A stretch of DNA of 64,000 bases from an uncultured Pirellulaceae bacterium (GTDB lineage Bacteria > Planctomycetota > Planctomycetia > Pirellulales > Pirellulaceae), in the NCBI GenBank assembly GCA_937941455.1, contig CALDHM010000010.1:208465-272464 (forward strand). The letters are read 5' to 3'. The position numbers and the translations under genes were made by a program. The notes beneath the pieces are model-generated. The model was not told the DNA's origin and did not search any database. It saw only the letters and a list, made by a program, of their open reading frames with translations. The number at the start of each line of letters is the position of its first letter. Within the stretch, counting starts at the first letter, position 1. Shown in pieces: positions 18,789 to 27,919 of the stretch.

Positions 18789-21090
18789 GGATCGACAAGC
18801 GTACGTTCCGCAGATCGATCAACCAGCCTCCGCGGCCATGCGTCGCGATCACGGCGATCGGTTCGGTGTTGTGGAAGGCGATGTCGTGAACGTATACCAT
18901 GGGTAGTCCGAGCCCGAGGACTTTCCAGGTAGCTCCGGAATCCAAGCTCACGTAGACACCACAGTCGGTCCCCACATAGAGGATGTTGGGAACGACGGGG
19001 TCTTGTTTGATGACATTGGCGATGCCGCCCGGTAGGCCGCTCGCGATCGATTCCCAAGTCTGTCCGCGATCGGTCGAGCGGTAGACGTACGTGTTGAAAT
19101 CGTTGAGTGATTTGCCGTTGGCGACCAAGTAAACCGTATTGACATCTTGGCGACATGCCTCGAGCGAGGCGATGAAGGTATCGCGTGGCAATCCCTTGTC
19201 GACACGCGTCCAAGTCTGTTCGTCCTCAGTAACATGGACAAGGCCATCGTCGGAGCCGGCGTAGATCAACCCTTTCTTCAATGGCGATTCCGCAAGTGAA
19301 AACAGCGTCGCGTAGGCGATGTTCCCTTGTTTTTGCGGATCATAGTTCGTGAGGTCATCGCTGATACGCTGCCACGATTCTCCGCCGTCATTGCTCAAGA
19401 ACACGTACTGAGCGCCGTACAGCAGGCGTTTCGGGTCATGGGGTGAAATGATCAACGGCGAGACCCATTGGGCGCGGCGGGTTTCCTTGCCGAAGTCCGG
19501 GGAGATTTCCTTGCGTTTCGCCCGCGCTTCGGTGGCCGTCAGATCGTAACGAAATGGTCCCGAGCCGTAGCGATTGACCGCATACACCACGTTGGGGTTT
19601 TCTTGATCAACGGCATGACGCCCCGACTCGTCGCCGTACCCAGGCTCCCAGGGGCTCCATTTGGCTTTGTGCGGACCCTCACTGACATCAATCAGGCCAC
19701 GCCACCCCATGTTGTCTTGGATGCACGTGTAGGCATGGAATTGACCGGGAGTTTGGCTGATCGCGATGTTATACATTTGCACGATCGGTAAGGTCCGTGG
19801 CGAATCGTAGGTTTTCAATCCATCTTCGGTATACATCAACCCGCCGTCGTTACCGACCAGCATCTGCTGGGAGTTGTTCGGATTGATCCACATGGCATGG
19901 TAATCAGCATGGTTGCCCCGGATGTTTGCAAAGGTCTTGCCGCCGTCCTGGCTCCGCATGAAGCTGACTCCTTGAACGTAAACCGTTTCGGGGTCGTTGG
20001 GATCAACCCGCACCTGCCCGAAGAACCACCCGTAAGAGGCATAAATCCGCCCGATCGATGGCGAGCCCTCGCAACGCCGCCACGTCATGCCGCGATCGTC
20101 GGATCGAAAAAGATTCGCACCGACGACACCGCGACCTTCCGGGTTGGGGGACAAGTCATTGATCAAGGCGTAGACGACATTCGGCTGCGAGCGACAAACA
20201 TCCAAACCGATCCGCTCGCAGTCGGCCATTTCCGGCAAGCCATTGCCGATGAGGAACCAAGTTTCGCCGCCATCGGTCGATTTCCACAACGCCGTTTGCG
20301 GGCCGGGCTTCGGGTCGTTCCAGCGATAGCGCAGGCGTTCGCAGGTCGCCATGTAGAGGATGTTGGGATCGCTGGGGTCGATGGCTAAATCGATGCTTCC
20401 CGTCGAGCGATTTTTATAAAAGACATGTCGCCATGTTTTGCCGCCATCGACGCTTTTGAAAACTCCGCGCTCGCGATTATGCGTATACTCGTGCCCCGGA
20501 GCCGCCACCCAAATGATGTCCGAATTTTGCGGGTGGATGATGATGCGGGCGATGTGATGCGTGTCCCCCAGTCCCATGTATTCAAAGGTCTGACCGCCGT
20601 CGGTGGATTTGAAAATTCCGATCCCAGCCATGGTGCTGCGCAGAATGTTCGCCTCGCCGGTACCGACCCAAATCGTTTGCGGATTCTGCGGATCGATTTC
20701 GATATCGCCGATGGATGCGGTGGGGTAGTCCTCGAAGATGCCTTGCCAAGTCGCCCCCTTGTCGGTCGACTTGAACACGCCTCCCGAAGCCCCGGCGACA
20801 TACCAAACCAGCGGTTCGTTGGGATGGACCGCAATATCGGTGATGCGGCCGGTCATGCGGACCGGACCGATGAATTGCCAATTTTGAGTAAACGGGGTTT
20901 CCGCTCGGAGAGCTTGATGGGCTCGAAACGTTTCCAAACGGCGAACCGTTTCTTCGGAATCGGTAGCCAGCGGCGCCGCTGATTGTCCCCAAACGGGCTG
21001 GACCAGGCCGGGGATCCCCAGAAAACCGATCAGGCACCAGCCCAAAACGGCCAGCCCCCATTTTTTCATAATCGCATGATGCAAGCTCAT
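18778..21090 (-). CDS. Secreted BNR/VPS10-like beta-propeller protein (sialidase-like repeats)
   Basis: A 770-residue exported protein with many Asp-box/BNR repeats (SxDxGxTW type): KSTDKGATWQGIF, KSTDGGQTFEYMG, KSVDGGKTWRHV, KSTDGGETWFLI, RSDDRGMTWRR, LSNDGGESWQRI, RSTDRGQTWESI and SLDSGATWKVLG. They alternate with DPxxPxxxYxG segments, giving two seven-bladed propellers as in the VPS10/oligoxyloglucan reducing-end-specific hydrolase group. No catalytic residues are obvious, so the substrate is unknown. The start at 21090 has AAAGG 9 bases upstream; the signal peptide follows MKKWGLAVLGWCLIGFLGIPG. It shares a strand with the S9 peptidase upstream (about 110 bases). Confidence 0.88.
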   Translation of the reverse strand: MSLHHAIMKKWGLAVLGWCLIGFLGIPGLVQPVWGQSAAPLATDSEETVRRLETFRAHQALRAETPFTQNWQFIGPVRMTGRITDIAVHPNEPLVWYVAGASGGVFKSTDKGATWQGIFEDYPTASIGDIEIDPQNPQTIWVGTGEANILRSTMAGIGIFKSTDGGQTFEYMGLGDTHHIARIIIHPQNSDIIWVAAPGHEYTHNRERGVFKSVDGGKTWRHVFYKNRSTGSIDLAIDPSDPNILYMATCERLRYRWNDPKPGPQTALWKSTDGGETWFLIGNGLPEMADCERIGLDVCRSQPNVVYALINDLSPNPEGRGVVGANLFRSDDRGMTWRRCEGSPSIGRIYASYGWFFGQVRVDPNDPETVYVQGVSFMRSQDGGKTFANIRGNHADYHAMWINPNNSQQMLVGNDGGLMYTEDGLKTYDSPRTLPIVQMYNIAISQTPGQFHAYTCIQDNMGWRGLIDVSEGPHKAKWSPWEPGYGDESGRHAVDQENPNVVYAVNRYGSGPFRYDLTATEARAKRKEISPDFGKETRRAQWVSPLIISPHDPKRLLYGAQYVFLSNDGGESWQRISDDLTNYDPQKQGNIAYATLFSLAESPLKKGLIYAGSDDGLVHVTEDEQTWTRVDKGLPRDTFIASLEACRQDVNTVYLVANGKSLNDFNTYVYRSTDRGQTWESIASGLPGGIANVIKQDPVVPNILYVGTDCGVYVSLDSGATWKVLGLGLPMVYVHDIAFHNTEPIAVIATHGRGGWLIDLRNVRLSILSQ

Positions 21091-21199
21091 GATTCGTTAC
21101 CTTTCAAAGAATTCGATGTCGCGGGTGGCAACTGCCAGCGGCACTATCGCGGCATGCCACGTTCCCATCGTTGCCGGACCAAGTCTGACCCCAGCGAGA

Positions 21200-24100
21200 T
21201 CAGCGATTGTACTTCATGTCGGCCCCGGACTGATAATCGCTCAGCAGTCGCTGGGCGAAGAATTCGAACATCCGTTGCGTGACGTAGGGCTGGTAGTTGC
21301 CGAATCCGTGCCGCGTTCCCGGTAGATACAGCATTTCAAACCGCTTATTCGCCTTGATCAGCGCATCGACCAAACGCAAGGTATTGGCCGGATGCACGTT
21401 GTTATCCAGTTCGCCGTGAACCAGAAACAGATGATGTTTGAGATTCGCGGCCAACTCGGCGTTGGTGGGGACGCGGATTTCGAAGCGGGTTTGCTGTTCG
21501 GTTTGTTGCGTGTTGCCCTGGCCGGTTTGCCCTTGAGTTTGGTCTTGTTGCTGGCCCTCCTGCCTTTGCTGGTCGGTTTGCCCGTTTTCTCGTTGGCGAT
21601 TCTCGTCGGTTTGCTGGCCTTCTTGCTGATCTTGATTGTTCTGAGTGGAGTCGCGGAGTCCGCGCCCGCGGCGTCCCGCGCGGCTGCCGCGGTTTTCACC
21701 GTTTTCGCCTTGCGTCTGTTGATCCCCCTGTTGTTCCTGAGTTTGTTGCAGCTGTTGAGATTCTTGCGTGGGACCGTTTTCCTCGAAGGGGATGCCCAAG
21801 TCTTGCTCGCGGAGTCGGCTGTCGAATTCCCACGGGTCTTCGTCGTTGAGGACCTCGTAGTCGTAGAAGAAATCTTCCGGGTCAACCTGGAGTTTCAATG
21901 AATTCGCCGGATCAGAGCCGCCGCGAGATTCCGCATTGTCACCAGGTCCGACTTGATTCTGACGTTGCTGACGCGAGTCGACAGCGACTTCTTTCATGCC
22001 ATGCCAACGCTCCGACCAGACATTGTTGTAGATGTTGTTGTCGTGGTTGCCGGCGGTTGAAAAACCGGCCTTGAAAAATTCATTGTACGGCGGCACCATC
22101 AAAGCGGCGGCTGTCATGAATCCACCACCGGAATGCCCATAGATACCGACGCGTTCGACATCGATGAAGGGATAGCGTTGGGCCAATTGCTCGATTGCTG
22201 TTTTTTTGTCGGCCAGGCCATAGTCGCGGAGGTTGAAATAGCCGTAGCTCGCGTAGGCCTTGGACCGACGCGGCGTGCCGCCGCGATGGCCGACCTGGAT
22301 CACGATGAATCCAATTTGAGCGAGTTGTTGTTCCCCTGTGGTCGCGGCGAAGGTATGCCGCGTTCCTTCCTGCTGCGGTCCCGGGTAAACATAAGTGATG
22401 ACCGGATAACGGCGGGACGGATCGAAATCGAACGGCTTGTACATGTTGCCGAAGAGGTCGGTCACGCCATCGGCCGCCTTGACGACGAAGGTCTCGGGCA
22501 TTTTCCACCCAGTTTGATACAGCCGACTCAAATCCGTTTTTTCCAAAGGCATCACTTCAGTGCCATCGGCCCGACGCAAAACCGATTCCGGTGCTAAATC
22601 GACTCGCGAATAGTTGTCGATCAGGAACTTTTTCGACGGAGACAAAATCGAGGTGTGGTTGGCATTCCCCGGATCAAGCAATTTCATGTCGCCGCCGTCA
22701 AGGCGGATTGAATAAAGGTGTTGATAGTTCAAGTTTTCACCCGGCTCGCGACCGTTGCCGTAAAAGTAGAGTATGCGATTCGTCTCATCGACATCCACGA
22801 TGCGAGCCGCAACGAATGGTCCCGAGGTGATCTGATTTTTCAGCTTGCCGTCGTTGCCGAACAAGTAGAAATGTCCCCAACCGTCCCGTTCCGACCACCA
22901 GATGAATTCCTCGCTGTCCTTGAGATAGCGTGGCGGCTGCGGAGAAATGCTGGCCTGCTCGAATCCTTCCTCGAACAAGCAAGCGACGTCGCCGCTGGCC
23001 AAATCGAGCGAACAGAGTTCGATGTTGCGCAGCAACCGATCGCGGCGGAGGAATTGCAACCGCGTTTGGTCTTTGGTATAGCGGATGTTGGAGTAAGACT
23101 CGTCTTTCCATTTCTTTTGGAGCATTTGCAGCTTGTTGGTTTCAAACGAAAACCAGTACAACTCCGATTTGCGAATGTTCTCTTCGCCCGGCATCGGGTA
23201 GGGATAGGATTCGAGGGTGGGGCGGGGAGTGGCCAAGGAGTTGATCACCCACAGTTCTTTCACGCCGCGTGAATCGCGGCGGACGATATGGAAGGATTTT
23301 GAATCATCGGCCCATACCACACTCGGACGAGTCTTGGTGTCGTCCTTGATGTCACTCATGCCAGTTGCCGTTCCCGCCCGAGTTTGGTTCGTTTGCTGCG
23401 TTTCTCCGCGAGGTCGGATGACGCGACCGGCAAAGCTGTAATCTGGTTGGCCATCGATGGACAATTGAACAGCCAGATCGTCCCAGGCAGGGTCGATTTC
23501 CGGAATCGAGCCGGGGGTAATGTCCGCGGGCTTGGCTGCGGCATCGTTGTTTTGCTGGGTAGCTGAATCACCCGTTTGCTGTGTGGTTTGCTCGGTGTTT
23601 TGAGTGGTTTGTTCGGTTTTCGAAATCTCACCAGTCTGCTGGGTTTGCGTTTGTGTCGACTCGGTTTTTTGAGACTCTTGGCCTCCCTGCCCCCCTTGTT
23701 GCTGGCCTTCCTGCTGGTTTTGTCCGCCAGTTTGTTGCTGCTGTTGCTGCTGTTGCTGCTGTTGTTGCTGGTCGTGCTGGCCGCTCAGGTTTTCCTGCAG
23801 GTCCGTTTGTTTGTCGTGGTCCCCTTGATGGTCCTGCTGTTGCTGATGTTGGTCGTGCTGATGTTGGTCGTGCTGATGACCTTGGTTTGATGAATCGGAC
23901 TTGGTTTCCTGTTGTTGGTGCACTTGCTCATCTTGCTTGCCATCCCGTTGATCGGTCTGCTGCGACTGCTCTTGAGCGGCTTGGTTGTCGCCGCTGGCGG
24001 GTTGATCACCGGGGAGCGGGGCATTCTCGGCAGGTTTGGGAGGAATGGTCACCAAGTACAAATTGTGCCCCTTGGCAAACACGTAATGTTTACGGTCCGG

Positions 24101-24814
24101 CGAGAAGACCCGATAACCGCTGCGATCGGTGTTGGCTTGGATGCTGTTCTCGGTGTCGCCATCAAGGCCATCGCGGCGTTGGAATTGGCGATTATCGCGT
24201 TGCTGTTGTTGGTCTTGGTCTTGCTGCTGTTGCTGTTGATCTTGCCGCTGTTGGTCTTGCTGGTCGTCGCGGCGTTCTTGCTGCTCCTCACGTTGCTCGC
24301 CGCGGGTTGGCGGACCCTGCGGACGGGAGGGCCGGGGCGCTGGGCCGACCTTTGTCAACGTTTCCGTTTTGAGCGAGTATTCGAACAATGCTTCATCGAC
24401 GACGAATTTGAGCAAATCCTTTTCGTTATCCAATTCGACACGAGTCAATTGCAGGTTGACCGGTTCGACCGGCTTGCGAGTCAACACCGACAGTTGTCCG
24501 GCGAGTTTGAGATGATCGAAGAGCGGCAGCCGAGTTTCCTTTTCAGGATTGACGCGCCAGTAGCGTGTCCCCTCCGACGTGCGAAAGGCGTACCAAAATT
24601 CGTCCGATTTGCCGATCCAGTTAGGGGCAACTGCCGTGCTGTAAACGAACTGCCGGAGATACGCCGAACTGTACTGTTCCGCTTGGCGAAAGTTCGGCGT
24701 CACGACTCGATCATCTGTCGATTGAAATCCCCAGACCGACCAACTTGGCACGCTCGCCACAGCCAATATCACCAACCATCGAACCGGATCGAGAGCGCAT
24801 ACTCGTCGCAACAT
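21200..24814 (-). CDS. Secreted S9 prolyl-oligopeptidase (DPP-IV type) with large glutamine-rich insertions
   Basis: A 1204-residue exported serine peptidase; usual S9B enzymes have 700-850 residues. A signal peptide (VRWLVILAVASVPSWSVWG) precedes the beta-propeller. The catalytic domain has GIYGHSGGGF (Ser, about 894), HGELDNNVHP (Asp, about 1135) and GTRHGFG (His, about 1170). Three low-complexity tracts rich in Gln, with Asp, His, Glu and Thr, lie at about 150-225, 260-435 and 960-1115; the second includes 13 consecutive Gln in mixed CAA/CAG codons. The third tract lies between the catalytic Ser and Asp. The reading frame is continuous and the triad is intact, so it is probably functional. 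The ATG at 24814 follows GAGGTG with 7-base spacing. Confidence 0.92.
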   Translation of the reverse strand: MLRRVCALDPVRWLVILAVASVPSWSVWGFQSTDDRVVTPNFRQAEQYSSAYLRQFVYSTAVAPNWIGKSDEFWYAFRTSEGTRYWRVNPEKETRLPLFDHLKLAGQLSVLTRKPVEPVNLQLTRVELDNEKDLLKFVVDEALFEYSLKTETLTKVGPAPRPSRPQGPPTRGEQREEQQERRDDQQDQQRQDQQQQQQDQDQQQQRDNRQFQRRDGLDGDTENSIQANTDRSGYRVFSPDRKHYVFAKGHNLYLVTIPPKPAENAPLPGDQPASGDNQAAQEQSQQTDQRDGKQDEQVHQQQETKSDSSNQGHQHDQHQHDQHQQQQDHQGDHDKQTDLQENLSGQHDQQQQQQQQQQQQQTGGQNQQEGQQQGGQGGQESQKTESTQTQTQQTGEISKTEQTTQNTEQTTQQTGDSATQQNNDAAAKPADITPGSIPEIDPAWDDLAVQLSIDGQPDYSFAGRVIRPRGETQQTNQTRAGTATGMSDIKDDTKTRPSVVWADDSKSFHIVRRDSRGVKELWVINSLATPRPTLESYPYPMPGEENIRKSELYWFSFETNKLQMLQKKWKDESYSNIRYTKDQTRLQFLRRDRLLRNIELCSLDLASGDVACLFEEGFEQASISPQPPRYLKDSEEFIWWSERDGWGHFYLFGNDGKLKNQITSGPFVAARIVDVDETNRILYFYGNGREPGENLNYQHLYSIRLDGGDMKLLDPGNANHTSILSPSKKFLIDNYSRVDLAPESVLRRADGTEVMPLEKTDLSRLYQTGWKMPETFVVKAADGVTDLFGNMYKPFDFDPSRRYPVITYVYPGPQQEGTRHTFAATTGEQQLAQIGFIVIQVGHRGGTPRRSKAYASYGYFNLRDYGLADKKTAIEQLAQRYPFIDVERVGIYGHSGGGFMTAAALMVPPYNEFFKAGFSTAGNHDNNIYNNVWSERWHGMKEVAVDSRQQRQNQVGPGDNAESRGGSDPANSLKLQVDPEDFFYDYEVLNDEDPWEFDSRLREQDLGIPFEENGPTQESQQLQQTQEQQGDQQTQGENGENRGSRAGRRGRGLRDSTQNNQDQQEGQQTDENRQRENGQTDQQRQEGQQQDQTQGQTGQGNTQQTEQQTRFEIRVPTNAELAANLKHHLFLVHGELDNNVHPANTLRLVDALIKANKRFEMLYLPGTRHGFGNYQPYVTQRMFEFFAQRLLSDYQSGADMKYNR

Positions 24815-25062
24815 TGGGGCACCTCAGCATGAATCAATTCAAAAAAATCTCCCTGCCCCGTCCGCGATCCCCAGGGGCAGGGTCTCCCCTCGGACCCCCT
24901 CTTTAGACTATCTGCGCGCGATCGGTTTGGCAATTATTTTTGCGCTTGCGAACGGATGTTTTCACCGAACATTCGCGTCTGGCGATCTTGGCCAGCGCGG
25001 AGATGAGAACACCTCGCATCGTTGAGCGATGCCTTCTGGGAAGCGAGTTCGGCCCGAGCCAG

Positions 25063-26268
25063 TCAACCTTCGGCGGCGAGACTGAGGAGTACCAGGGCCG
25101 TCAAGCGGGCCTTGCGGATCAGGCTGGGAATGTACAGGAATTCCGCCGCGCTGTGAATTTCGCCACCTTCGGGACCAAGCGAATCGATATTCGGAAGCCC
25201 CGCGGCTGCGAATTTGTTGCCATCACTCGCGCCGCCAGAGCCTTGCCAACGTATCGTCTCGCCGAGCCAACTTCCACACGTCTCGATGCGGTGCATCAAT
25301 TGTTGAGTTCGCTCGTCAACGACTTTCGGCGGCGATGTGAATTGGCCATGCATCTTGATACGTATGCCTTCCCAGCGAGCCTGGAACTCTTCGACCAGTT
25401 GCGCGAGACGCTGTTCGACAATCGCTTGTTGCTCGAGTGTGCGCACGCGAACATTGACCCGGCCGATGGCTAGATCGGGCACAATATTCAGGGCGCCACC
25501 GCCGGAAACCCGCCCTACGTTGTAGGTGACCTCTGGATCGCCATTGAGCTCGTCGATGGCTACCATCAGGCGACTCATCGCCGTCACGGCGTTGCGGCCT
25601 TTGGTAAACTCTCGACCGGAATGCGCCGCGCGGCCATGCACGACAAAGGTAAAATTGCCGGTGCCGCGCCGCCATGAGACAAGCTCGCCGCTGGGGAGTG
25701 CGGGTTCGAAGAGCAGCGCAAGTCCCGCCGTCTGCGCCAACTGTCGTATGTAAGCACCGGAACCCGGTGAACCGATTTCTTCGTCGGGATTGATGAAGAC
25801 TTGCCAGCCCAACCGATCGGCGAGCGGCGAAGCCTCGAAGCAGCGGAGAGCGTAGAGCATGACCGCCAAGCCCCCTTTCGCGTCGATCACCCCCGGCCCA
25901 TTGAGGCGATCATTGTCGAGACGTCGACACCGTTGAAAGGAATGCTCGCTGCCGTACACCGTATCCAGGTGAATGCAAAGGATCACTTGCCGTGGCGCTG
26001 CAGGACGTTTCACGAGATGGATGGCCGGGCCTAGTGGCGTGCTGACGATTCGCCCGTAATCATCAACCGTTATTTGAGCCTCGATTTCGACTGGCCGCGA
26101 TTCGGCATCGAGGGGCGCGAACGCCGCGCAGACTTGGGCCGCCATCTGCTCGAGCCCCGCGAGGTTGTAAGTGCCAGAATTTTGATCGCACCAGCGGACC
26201 AGGAGATTCAACATTTCGTCGTCGCGGCCGGTAAGCCAATTCAGGGGCTTAAGCAATTCGTTGTTCAT
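25063..26268 (-). CDS. M20 family zinc peptidase (carboxypeptidase G2-like)
   Basis: A 401-residue metallohydrolase. Metal ligands are visible: His in ILCIHLDTVYG, Asp in GPGVIDAKGGLAVM, Glu in NPDEEIGSPGSG (catalytic Glu and ligand), and His near the end in GPEGGEIHSAAEFLYI. The central dimerisation domain is present (FVVHGRAAHSGREFTKGRNA). Members hydrolyse C-terminal amino acids or N-acyl amino acids. No signal peptide is evident. It stands alone about 250 bases upstream (in window order) of the S9 peptidase start. An imperfect hairpin (GCATCG-TTGAG-CGATGC, 25016-25032) follows its stop without a T-run. Confidence 0.92.
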   Translation of the reverse strand: MNNELLKPLNWLTGRDDEMLNLLVRWCDQNSGTYNLAGLEQMAAQVCAAFAPLDAESRPVEIEAQITVDDYGRIVSTPLGPAIHLVKRPAAPRQVILCIHLDTVYGSEHSFQRCRRLDNDRLNGPGVIDAKGGLAVMLYALRCFEASPLADRLGWQVFINPDEEIGSPGSGAYIRQLAQTAGLALLFEPALPSGELVSWRRGTGNFTFVVHGRAAHSGREFTKGRNAVTAMSRLMVAIDELNGDPEVTYNVGRVSGGGALNIVPDLAIGRVNVRVRTLEQQAIVEQRLAQLVEEFQARWEGIRIKMHGQFTSPPKVVDERTQQLMHRIETCGSWLGETIRWQGSGGASDGNKFAAAGLPNIDSLGPEGGEIHSAAEFLYIPSLIRKARLTALVLLSLAAEG

Positions 26269-26544
26269 GTCGTGCAGACTCGGTGGAAAATTTTGAAGGG
26301 TCTATTGTGCTATCGAGTTTGGAAAATCGGTAGACGAGATTGGCTTTTCCGGATCTAAACCTCGTAACGGATTGCCCTGGGGGATGAAAGCGAGTGTCCT
26401 CCTCTTGATCTTATCGCAAACTGTAGCGATTGCAGAATTTTGATCGTCTCGCGACCGCGGACTTTGCCGGAATTGTGCGAATTGTCGATATTTCGGAAGG
26501 CGTTGATACGATCGAAGCTTGACATCATTCCCACCATTGCCGTT

Positions 26545-27435
26545 ATGTTTCATTCATCCACGTTCGTTGTCGCGATCAGTTCTTTGGCTCTGACGGTGTT
26601 TGCCGTGAGTGCTATCGAGTTGTCAGCACAGGAAATCCGTACCGTCGCCAGACCGAGCTCCGAGGCAACGCGACGCGCTGCACCCGTGGCACGTGCGGAA
26701 AAGTCAGGGGCTCGTGCGGAGAAGCTGAAAATATCTGCGCCGGTCGAGCGCCGCGAGCTTTCGAGTCTTTCCGACACGTTCCTCGCACCGCGCCCAGCGT
26801 TCGAGCCATTGGAGAATGAGGGGATCGCGTCTGCGTTCCGTCCGGTGCCGCGAACGCCGCGCATGCCGCCTCAAGTTTCGTTTGCCGACCAAGACCTTGA
26901 CTTAGATCTACCCTTGGATAACGCACCCCAAAGCGACTGGTCAAGGAAACAAGCGACCGCGCAAGATCAAGATAAAGTTCAGAGTGAGACTGCCCCCAGC
27001 AAAACACCGCAAGGCCAAAATCGCCCCCCGCTGACGATGGGGCGTCGTTCCATCAAACGGCCGATCTCTGACATCGGCATCGACATCGCGACGGCCGACA
27101 AGCGGCTGCCCCGCGACCGCTCTGTTTCGGATATTGCACCGGACTCCGTTCCGTGGGATTCGATCGTCTTCGCTCCCAGAGTCTACGAGTGGGACTCCCC
27201 TAATATTTACTATCGCAAGCTCTATTTCGAGGACGTCGCGGTCGAACGCTACGGCCAGGTCCCGCCAGGGCTGTTGCGCCAAGGTTTCCGAGTGACTGTT
27301 CACTGGGGAGGCACCCTGTTGGCGTTGCCGCTCAACATGCGGCTCGATCCTTACTACGATTGCGATACGCCCTTGGGCTACTGTCGCCCAGGCGATTGCG
27401 TGCCTCCGACCTATCAAAAATATTTGCGTCGGTGA
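26545..27435 (+). CDS. Secreted protein of unknown function with conserved C-terminal Tyr/Pro-rich domain
   Basis: A 296-residue protein with signal peptide FVVAISSLALTVFAVSAIELSA. Residues about 30-200 are low-complexity (Arg, Ala, Pro, Ser rich) and probably disordered. The last 95 residues are well structured: FAPRVYEWDSPNIYYRKLYF, EDVAVERYG, LALPLNMRLDPYYDCDTPLGYC and RPGDCVPP, with three Cys. I recall similar domains in other planctomycete secreted proteins but cannot name a function. ATG at 26545 lies just before the signal peptide; a TTG at 26440 in frame is less likely. Confidence 0.75.
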   Translation: MFHSSTFVVAISSLALTVFAVSAIELSAQEIRTVARPSSEATRRAAPVARAEKSGARAEKLKISAPVERRELSSLSDTFLAPRPAFEPLENEGIASAFRPVPRTPRMPPQVSFADQDLDLDLPLDNAPQSDWSRKQATAQDQDKVQSETAPSKTPQGQNRPPLTMGRRSIKRPISDIGIDIATADKRLPRDRSVSDIAPDSVPWDSIVFAPRVYEWDSPNIYYRKLYFEDVAVERYGQVPPGLLRQGFRVTVHWGGTLLALPLNMRLDPYYDCDTPLGYCRPGDCVPPTYQKYLRR

Positions 27436-27919
27436 TTCTAGACTAAGCAGCGTCCTCGCTCGGCCTCGCAACTTGGAGACTCATCAGCAAGTCAGCGGTG
27501 GTGATCGACTCCACGGTGAACGTAAGCATGGTGCTGATCGATTGCGGCACCGCTTGAGTGGGTGGGGCTGGCGGATTCCTTCATAGCGTTCGTCGGACGG
27601 CAGCTTTGTTTGTCCATCTCGATCCTGCCGAGACGGGCCAGTAGCCATGGCGAAGCCTCACCAAAGCGTACGTTTCGTCTATTCGCCGAGACAACTTGAT
27701 CGCAGGCAAAGGCTATCCGCAGTTAAATCTGCCACGCTTTGCTTCTTCTGCTGTTGCCCAGAACACACCGCACGAGCTTGGAGGGAGTCGGAGGCGTTTA
27801 GTGAAAGTTTATCGGCTCTGACGATTGCAACGAACGTATTCGATTTGTTGCAAATCCCAATTGTGCCGGGTCGATGAATACGCTGTTCATCTCCATTGTC
27901 AACGGGGAACCCGCGGCAC
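27436..27919. other. Intergenic region
   Basis: About 480 bases between the secreted protein and the TolC-like gene. Short reading frames on both strands have no protein-like features. No clear promoter or terminator was found. Confidence 0.4.

Noticed and set aside
23724..23775. CTG/TTG trinucleotide tract as a non-coding microsatellite
   Set aside because: It is in frame in the S9 peptidase and reads as 13 Gln with mixed codons.
23576..24832. Forward frames rich in Leu (104 and 306 codons) resembling membrane proteins
   Set aside because: They are the antisense reading of the Gln-rich tracts (CAG/CAA read backwards gives Leu/Val) and so are artefacts.
27647..27877. Forward frame of 76 codons in the spacer before tolC
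   Set aside because: Random-looking composition, no ribosome site and no homologue that I recognise.
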